A stretch of 64,000 nucleotides of DNA from Alphaproteobacteria bacterium (GTDB taxonomy: Bacteria; Pseudomonadota; Alphaproteobacteria; GCA-016699305), in contig CP064970.1 of NCBI GenBank assembly GCA_016699305.1, forward strand, positions 1,302,001 to 1,366,000. The letters run 5' to 3'. A program made the position numbers and the translations under genes. Below are positions 59,071-64,000 of the stretch, piece by piece. The notes under the pieces were generated by a model, which made no database searches, was not told the DNA's origin, and was given only the letters and a program-made list of their open reading frames with translations. How positions within the stretch are numbered: position 1 is the first letter of the stretch; every line of letters begins with the position of its first letter.

Positions 59071-59721
59071 ATGCGTTGGAGTGAGGGCGACATCAGCACC
59101 CTACGGGAACAATGGGGTAAGCTCAGTGCCAGTGAGATCGCGCGTTTGTTAGGCAGCGGGGTCAGCCGCAATGCCGTGATTGGCAAGGCCAATCGTCTCG
59201 GTCTCTCCGATGGTATCATGCCAATTATGCGCATACGCCCCAAATCGGCGTTATTGAGCGAGACCTATATCGACGATCCCCGTCGAAAAGTGGCAGCGAG
59301 TTTGATCAAGGGCCAGGGCATCACTCTGGCCAAGTCGCGCACGGACGTTGTCATTCGTTCGCAAGTGCCGACATTGCCTCTTGTAGCGCCCAAAGCCGCT
59401 GCGGTGGAAAATGCCAAGACTAAATCTGTGGCAGGTGGCAAGTCTTGGGCCAAGGCCATGCCGCCGAGCGGCACGAGCACGAGTGTGCAGCAAAGCTGTC
59501 GCTGGCCGATCGGCGATCCGCGCAGTCAGGAATTCCATTTCTGCGGTTGCGGAGTTCATCCGGGTCTGCCTTATTGCGCCGAGCATGCGCGTTTGGCTTA
59601 TCAAGGCTCGTTTAACCGTCGCCGATTGATGGACACCAGCTCGATTGCTTCTCCGAGCGAGGCTTCCATGGTACGCCCCTATGGCGAGCCAGGCATCGCC
59701 GCCCGAGGGGAAGCGGCCTAA
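59071..59721 (+). CDS. gcrA: Cell-cycle transcriptional regulator GcrA
   Basis: GcrA binds sigma-70 RNA polymerase and acts at GANTC-methylated promoters to drive cell-cycle genes. The N-terminal helix-turn-helix is diagnostic: MRWSEGDISTLREQWGKLS, then SEIARLLGSGVSRNAVIGKA and NRLGLS (about 1-47). A variable basic linker follows, and the C-terminal domain CRWPIGDP...FHFCGCGVHPGLPYCAEH (about 147-175) holds Cys/His pairs. 216 residues. AAGGAGG precedes the ATG, with a GATTC site (59065-59069) between them. Confidence 0.97.
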   Translation: MRWSEGDISTLREQWGKLSASEIARLLGSGVSRNAVIGKANRLGLSDGIMPIMRIRPKSALLSETYIDDPRRKVAASLIKGQGITLAKSRTDVVIRSQVPTLPLVAPKAAAVENAKTKSVAGGKSWAKAMPPSGTSTSVQQSCRWPIGDPRSQEFHFCGCGVHPGLPYCAEHARLAYQGSFNRRRLMDTSSIASPSEASMVRPYGEPGIAARGEAA

Positions 59722-59745
59722 ACAAATCTTCGGGCCACAAGACAT

Positions 59746-59783
59746 CAAACGCCGGAGTGGCCCATGCGCGGCTCCGGCGTTTG
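59746..59783 (+). terminator. Terminator-like hairpin after gcrA
   Basis: CAAACGCCGGAG, a 14 bp loop, CTCCGGCGTTTG: a perfect 12 bp stem 24 bp past the stop, ending in a short T-rich run. Confidence 0.7.
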
Positions 59784-59837
59784 TGTTGAGAGAAAGATTC
59801 GGTGCCTAGGGATTGAAGAGGTGGACAAGCCGCCTCA

Positions 59838-60602
59838 TTATCTGACGTGTAGAGTGTGAATGAATATATAAGAATCTGATGGTATTAAAGGACTAGCAAC
59901 GTTTACTCCTAATTTAATGCAACATGTAACTACGCCATTGGCATTGCAAGAGCTATGATACCCATTAGTATTAAGAGTGTAATAATCCCATATTTTACGA
60001 GCTGCAATATTATTAGTAATATGTGCATCTCCATTTTCAAGCGGTACTCCAAGTATATCATTTATTTTTAAACATAGTTCTTTTTTTATTCCAGGCAGAA
60101 CAATAATAAGATCTCTACCTATGTTATTTATCCCAATATCAGAGGTCATTCCAACCCGCCATAATTCATTGGCTGTATGTATAAAATAATGCCTTAGTTC
60201 TTCTGGCACTCCTGTCAAATCAACATCCGGCGGCGGTTCTTTGAATAGAATACCGCCGCCATTCACATCAAAGACATGGCAAGATTTATCGGAGGGGGCC
60301 AGGGGATTTTCCGCATAACCGCTATCAACGGAATTGGCAAGACTGATTTGAGTATCCGGGCAACGCGACATCACTCTATCCACGCCGATTTGCAATTCAT
60401 CGACATATCCGAGGATGGCCGTTGCTTGGGCTTTGATCTTAACCGCCGAAGTGTCGCCATTGAACGTGCCAAACCCTGCCGAAATAGCCATAGCCAAGAC
60501 GGCCAGAATGGCCACCACCCACAGAATTGGCCCGATGGCTATGCCCGATTCAGGCCCTAATTCAGAGCCGATACCCGAAGCGGAAGGGATTTTAGCGTAC
60601 AC
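59838..60602 (-). CDS. Secreted pilin-like protein with single N-terminal membrane helix
   Basis: A 254-residue protein. Start at the GTG at 60602 (AGAGG 7 bp upstream) gives a short N-terminus then GIAIGPILWVVAILAVLAMA, a pilin-like membrane helix following a Glu-Ser-Gly (cleavage-like) site, and a domain with several Cys (RCPD, KSCHVF, ELCLKI, SSCNANG, TCCIKL) suitable for disulfide bonds. I recognise no firm family; the helix and position after a Gly resemble type IV pilin-like proteins. The C-terminal half is clearly AT-richer. ATG frame upstream to 60797 is formed by repeat copy 5 and rejected. Confidence 0.65.
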   Translation of the reverse strand: MYAKIPSASGIGSELGPESGIAIGPILWVVAILAVLAMAISAGFGTFNGDTSAVKIKAQATAILGYVDELQIGVDRVMSRCPDTQISLANSVDSGYAENPLAPSDKSCHVFDVNGGGILFKEPPPDVDLTGVPEELRHYFIHTANELWRVGMTSDIGINNIGRDLIIVLPGIKKELCLKINDILGVPLENGDAHITNNIAARKIWDYYTLNTNGYHSSCNANGVVTCCIKLGVNVASPLIPSDSYIFIHTLHVR

Positions 60603-60685
60603 ATAGAGCCTCTGTCGTGACCGGATTCGATTGGAGGTATTGAATCTACCGTACAAAAATCGGCTTTGTCCATCCAGGCGATTAA

Positions 60686-60857
60686 CCCTGTATGGGAGTG
60701 ACGCATAAAGAGAGAGAGGCTCACAACAAGCCATGCCGTATTTATATGAAAACCACCCTCTCGACGAGTCATGCTCGCGCATGCGGGCATCCATCACCTG
60801 TCATTCGCGCCTGTGCTGAATCGCAGACCCTTCAACCTGTATGGAATGGACCGAATC
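60686..60857. repeat. Dispersed palindromic repeat, copy 5
   Basis: Same layout as copy 1: it starts CCTGTATGGGAGTGACGC, then AGGCTCACAACAAGCCATGCC, GAGTCATGCTCGCGCATGCGGGCATCCATCACC (as separate short blocks) and GCTGAATCGCAGACC...CAACCTGTATGG, so the CCTGTATGG ends are direct repeats. The 60603-60955 gap holds only this element and the presumed mnmG promoter. Confidence 0.8.
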
Positions 60858-60955
60858 CCCTTGACGGTATCGCGTGACTGTATGTGTTGCCGCATGCGGC
60901 CATGTCACATAGTCTGACAAGGCTTGGTGGATAAGGGGCCGGATGGATAGGTGTG

Positions 60956-62812
60956 ATGCGGTATGATGTGATTGTCATTGGTGGAGGGCATGCGGGATGC
61001 GAGGCTGCCGCCGCCGCCGCGCGTATGGGCGCGCGGACGCTGTTATTGACTCATAAACGCGAAACTTTGGGCGAAATGTCGTGCAACCCGGCCATTGGCG
61101 GGGTGGGCAAGGGGCATTTGGTGCGTGAGATCGACGCGCTGGACGGGTTGATGGGCCGCGCCGCCGATTTGGCGGGCATCCACTTTCGAGTCCTCAATGC
61201 CAGCCGCGGTCCCGCCGTGCATGGTCCCCGCGCTCAGGCGGATCGCAAGCTCTATCGCGAGGCCATTCAGGCTTTGTTGGCCGAGCAAGACGGTTTGGAG
61301 ATTAAAGCAGAGGCCGCCGAGGATTTGGTGGCGGGAGAGGATGGCGGCGTCACGGGCGTGGTGACATCGGGCGGAAATACTTATTCCGCCGGAGCTATTG
61401 TCCTGACAACAGGAACATTCCTAAGAGGACTCATTCATCAAGGAGATGCCCAAACCCCTGCCGGGCGTATCGGAGAGGCCCCTTGCTTGGGATTGTCACC
61501 GGCTTTGGAGCGTTTGGGGTTCAAGCTGGGACGCTTAAAGACCGGCACCCCCGCGCGTCTGGATGGTCGCAGCATCGATACTTCGGTTCTAGAGCCGCAG
61601 CCGGGGGATGATCCGCCCCAGCCTTTTTCGCGCCTGACGGCCAGCATCACGAACCCGCAGCGCCTGTGCTGGATCACCCATACCACGCAGCAGGGGCATG
61701 AGCTGATCCGCGCCAATCTGCACCGTGCGCCCATGTATTCGGGACAGATCAAAGGCACCGGGCCACGTTATTGCCCCTCGATCGAGGATAAAGTGGTGCG
61801 CTTTGCTCAGCGCGACCAGCATCAAGTTTTCCTGGAGCCGGAAGGGCTGGATGACGACACCGTCTATCCCAACGGCATTTCCACCTCGCTGCCCATTGAC
61901 GTGCAAGACGGCTTCATCCGCGCCATGCCGGGCTTGGCCCATGTAAAGGTCATTCGCTATGGCTATGCCATCGAATATGACCATATCGATCCGCGCGACT
62001 TGCGCCCCAGTTTGGAATCTCGCCAAGTCCCGCGCCTGTTCATGGCCGGACAAATCAACGGCACCACAGGCTATGAAGAGGCGGGCGGTCAGGGCCTGAT
62101 GGCCGGAATCAACGCCGCGCGATGCGCCGGCGGGGGTGCGCCCTTGGTGCTGGATCGCAGCCAAGCCTATATCGGCGTGATGATCGATGATTTGGTCACG
62201 CGCGGGGTCACGGAACCCTATCGCATGTTCACCTCGCGCGCCGAATACCGCCTGAGTTTGCGCGCCGATAATGCCGATAAGCGTTTGACCGCTTTGGGCG
62301 AAGAGGCGGGCTGCATCGGTTCTGTGCGCCGCGCCGCCTTTGCCCAGCGTGAGGCGGCCTTGGCGGATGCCCAGCTTCGTTTGGATTCATGCATCGCCAC
62401 GCCGCCCGTGATACAGGCGGCGGGTATTCCGGTGAATCAAGACGGCATGCGCCGCTGCGCGCGTGAATTGCTGACGCGCGAAGATGTGGGGCTGGCCGAT
62501 CTGACGCGACTATGGCCGGAATTGGGCGGCCTGGCCCCCGATATCGCCGCCCAGATCGAGGCCGATGCGCGTTATGCCGGCTATATGACTCGCCAACAAG
62601 CCGATATTCACGCCTTCCAGCGTGACGAGGCCTTGAAGCTTCCCGATGACCTGGACTTGGATCAAGTCGGCGGTTTGTCCACGGAAATTCGCCAAAAGCT
62701 GCGCCATGTGCAGCCCGAAACCCTGGGCGCAGCCGCGCGTATCCCCGGAGTCACGCCCGCCGCCGTCATTGCCTTGTTGCGCCATGTGAAAAGAGCGACC
62801 ACTGATGTCTGA
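60956..62812 (+). CDS. mnmG: tRNA uridine-5-carboxymethylaminomethyl synthesis enzyme MnmG (GidA)
   Basis: FAD enzyme that with MnmE makes the cmnm5U34 modification. 618 residues: FAD motif IGGGHAGCEAA, MSCNPAIGGVGKGHLVREID, LNASRGPAVHGPRAQADRK, TGTFLRG, LKTGTPARLDG, GQINGTTGYEEAGGQGL and the C-terminal RYAGYMTRQQADI...LR domain. GTG at 60953 is also open; the ATG at 60956 is used. It is usually next to rsmG-parA-parB near the origin, but these are not here and mnmE is absent. Confidence 0.96.
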   Translation: MRYDVIVIGGGHAGCEAAAAAARMGARTLLLTHKRETLGEMSCNPAIGGVGKGHLVREIDALDGLMGRAADLAGIHFRVLNASRGPAVHGPRAQADRKLYREAIQALLAEQDGLEIKAEAAEDLVAGEDGGVTGVVTSGGNTYSAGAIVLTTGTFLRGLIHQGDAQTPAGRIGEAPCLGLSPALERLGFKLGRLKTGTPARLDGRSIDTSVLEPQPGDDPPQPFSRLTASITNPQRLCWITHTTQQGHELIRANLHRAPMYSGQIKGTGPRYCPSIEDKVVRFAQRDQHQVFLEPEGLDDDTVYPNGISTSLPIDVQDGFIRAMPGLAHVKVIRYGYAIEYDHIDPRDLRPSLESRQVPRLFMAGQINGTTGYEEAGGQGLMAGINAARCAGGGAPLVLDRSQAYIGVMIDDLVTRGVTEPYRMFTSRAEYRLSLRADNADKRLTALGEEAGCIGSVRRAAFAQREAALADAQLRLDSCIATPPVIQAAGIPVNQDGMRRCARELLTREDVGLADLTRLWPELGGLAPDIAAQIEADARYAGYMTRQQADIHAFQRDEALKLPDDLDLDQVGGLSTEIRQKLRHVQPETLGAAARIPGVTPAAVIALLRHVKRATTDV

Positions 62813-62839
62813 TGATGAAGCCACTGGCGGCGGACCATC

Positions 62840-64000
62840 TCACCCGTTTGTCAGTTTCGGACTAGACCTCAATCTATCTTCCAATCTTGCACGCGATGGC
62901 GCGTTGTCCGCTTTGATAAGGTCAGGGTTGAAGTAACGCGCCGCATCGACAATTCCCTGAGCGACCCTTTGTGTAAAGGGATCGGTAAAGACGCCCTGAT
63001 CGAGTAGCTTATGAACCGCAGAAAAGATGGGGGCGGGGTTTTTGCCTCTAACGCTGGATACGGAATCGCATGCTTGGCAGAAGAAGCTATGTATCAAGGC
63101 GCTTTGTTCGCTTAGTGGTCTTCCTTGATTCGATTCTTGATCCCAGATTTTAATATCGTGTTGCAAGCCTTCGGAATTGAGTGAACGAGGCGCTTGTCCA
63201 AGAAGGCTTTCACCAAGACGTACTTTAACTTCGTAGACCGCTCCAAGTGCTTTATAAAAGTTTTCCGGCTCTTTCTTCGCCCACAAATCCTGCATGGCAG
63301 GGGCAAACCAATATTGGGGCAGGGTAAACAACATACCCATATATCTGCTATGTTGCTTGGCAAGAACGGCTTCTTCTCCAATTCCGGCTTTTTGCAAGCT
63401 GGCAATTGCCGCCATATCCGCGTCCATCTCTGCATAGTAACCGGCTATAACTGAGGGGGATTCGATCCCTATTTGATGAAGATGCCTCTTTTCATGAAGC
63501 TGGCCTACGAGAAAACAGGTGTTATCTGTAGGAAATTCTTCGAGAAGCTCAGGGGCCATTCTTGATAGATTTGCCCAATAGTTTTTCGGGGAAGTGTCCC
63601 GATCAAGTAGCGCAAAGGCCGCTACCTTAAGCCGATAGGACGTGACGGGGATTTTTTCGTTCCAAACCCCAGGAAACACATTTTTGCCGGCTCTTCCAAT
63701 GTCATCATCACCAATATCAATCCACATGTACTCTTGGTTATGGGCATCAGTGAACCCATGATGCTTAATCAGCCAATAATGCCTCGCCAATGGCGGGCCG
63801 TTTGCATCTAAAAAATTGGTTTCTACGTGCCGATTTTGCAGAACAGAAGCACTGCGGTTTGCCACTATCTCAGCATCTTCATAGACGAAGACCCGTGAAG
63901 ATTGAATGGAAAAGTTGCTGCCGTTATGGATTAAACCACGCTCGCGCATGGCTTTATATATGGCACCGGCCCTAACCTTGATTTGCTCTGGCGAGAGTTT
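62840..64000 (-). CDS. HExxH-containing protein, N-terminus beyond the window
   Basis: At least 369 residues (from the ATG at 63949); the frame stays open to the right edge, so the gene may start outside. It has HEKRH (HExxH, 152-156 from that ATG) and, 17 residues later, YYAEMDADMA with Glu/Asp, a spacing seen in zinc metallopeptidases. Also WIDIGDDDIGRAGK and a long helical C-terminal region. No signal peptide is visible in the part present. Peptidase activity is an inference from the motif only. It faces mnmG tail-to-tail with 27 bp between, and is AT-richer than mnmG. Confidence 0.6.
   Translation of the reverse strand, partial: KLSPEQIKVRAGAIYKAMRERGLIHNGSNFSIQSSRVFVYEDAEIVANRSASVLQNRHVETNFLDANGPPLARHYWLIKHHGFTDAHNQEYMWIDIGDDDIGRAGKNVFPGVWNEKIPVTSYRLKVAAFALLDRDTSPKNYWANLSRMAPELLEEFPTDNTCFLVGQLHEKRHLHQIGIESPSVIAGYYAEMDADMAAIASLQKAGIGEEAVLAKQHSRYMGMLFTLPQYWFAPAMQDLWAKKEPENFYKALGAVYEVKVRLGESLLGQAPRSLNSEGLQHDIKIWDQESNQGRPLSEQSALIHSFFCQACDSVSSVRGKNPAPIFSAVHKLLDQGVFTDPFTQRVAQGIVDAARYFNPDLIKADNAPSRARLEDRLRSSPKLTNG

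Noticed and set aside
60557..60877. Short ORFs on both strands giving peptides such as MDARMREHDS and HARACGHPSPVIRA
   Set aside because: These peptides come from the palindromic repeat and occur wherever the repeat is found; they do not represent a gene.
1..64000. tRNA, rRNA or CRISPR features
   Set aside because: I scanned for TpsiC-like GGTTCGAATC motifs, rRNA-like blocks and regularly spaced repeats. The motif hits lie inside conserved coding genes, and the dispersed repeats are far apart and not arrayed.

Overview
The window is a continuous stretch of a GC-rich alphaproteobacterial chromosome, gene-dense and mostly housekeeping. The lineage is suggested by a GcrA-type cell-cycle regulator with perfect TTAA-N7-TTAA (CtrA-type) boxes in front of it, by the order hemJ-hemH-hemE / gap / coaE-dnaQ that surrounds the replication origin in many alphaproteobacteria, by the YlxR protein fused to an L7Ae-like domain in rimP-nusA-ylxR-infB, by the BamE/YceD pair, and by alphaproteobacterial-type SspB. 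I cannot name the genus. No rRNA, tRNA, CRISPR array, integrase or transposase was recognised.

Layout, left to right. 1-4.1 kb: end of cpoB (ybgF), tilS, a small membrane protein and ftsH. 4.1-9.5 kb: an orphan gene, a reduced Fe-S locus (bamE-iscS-hscB-fdx) in which the HscB J-domain has lost its HPD motif, then yceD-surf1-SDR. 9.5-13.9 kb: an accessory stretch with HAD, methyltransferase, fpg, Nudix and histidine-phosphatase genes; the last lies between two copies of the 3' end of infB. 13.9-19.6 kb: rimP-nusA-ylxR-infB, preceded by a promoter, hairpin and intrinsic terminator that look like an attenuator. 19.7-24 kb: a membrane protein, Nudix, a Ddl-like ligase and a rearranged region where a ddl-tail / RDD / PAP2-tail unit was tandemly duplicated.

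23.2-39.8 kb: one long leftward array, comF-dxr-rseP-bamA-skp-fabZ-lpxA-lpxI-lpxB-GT4-GT9-UDG-ubiE-LAB_N-GT39-PAP2-RDD, with many 4-8 bp start/stop overlaps. It joins isoprenoid precursor synthesis, outer-membrane protein assembly and lipid A synthesis and modification; lpxD is missing from its usual place between skp and fabZ. 39.8-42 kb: NudF and two PilS-type prepilins ending in the same C-terminal heptapeptide. 42-48 kb: sspB, an ICMT-like membrane methyltransferase, pyrD, a candidate small RNA, and hemE-hemH-hemJ.

48.0-48.3 kb is the best candidate for oriC. To its right are coaE-dnaQ, then a small signal-peptide/membrane protein and an IcmJ/DotN-like zinc protein in the order icmD-icmJ, suggesting a chromosomal type IVB secretion system that could use the PilS-type pilins. 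A 1404-residue coiled-coil membrane protein, hpnK, dedA, a parvulin, ampD, gcrA, another pilin-like protein, mnmG and a partial HExxH protein close the window.

A dispersed palindromic repeat of about 130-200 bp occurs five times (9.5, 34.1, 40.5, 51.0 and 60.7 kb). One copy appears to supply the start codon of the skp/ompH gene.
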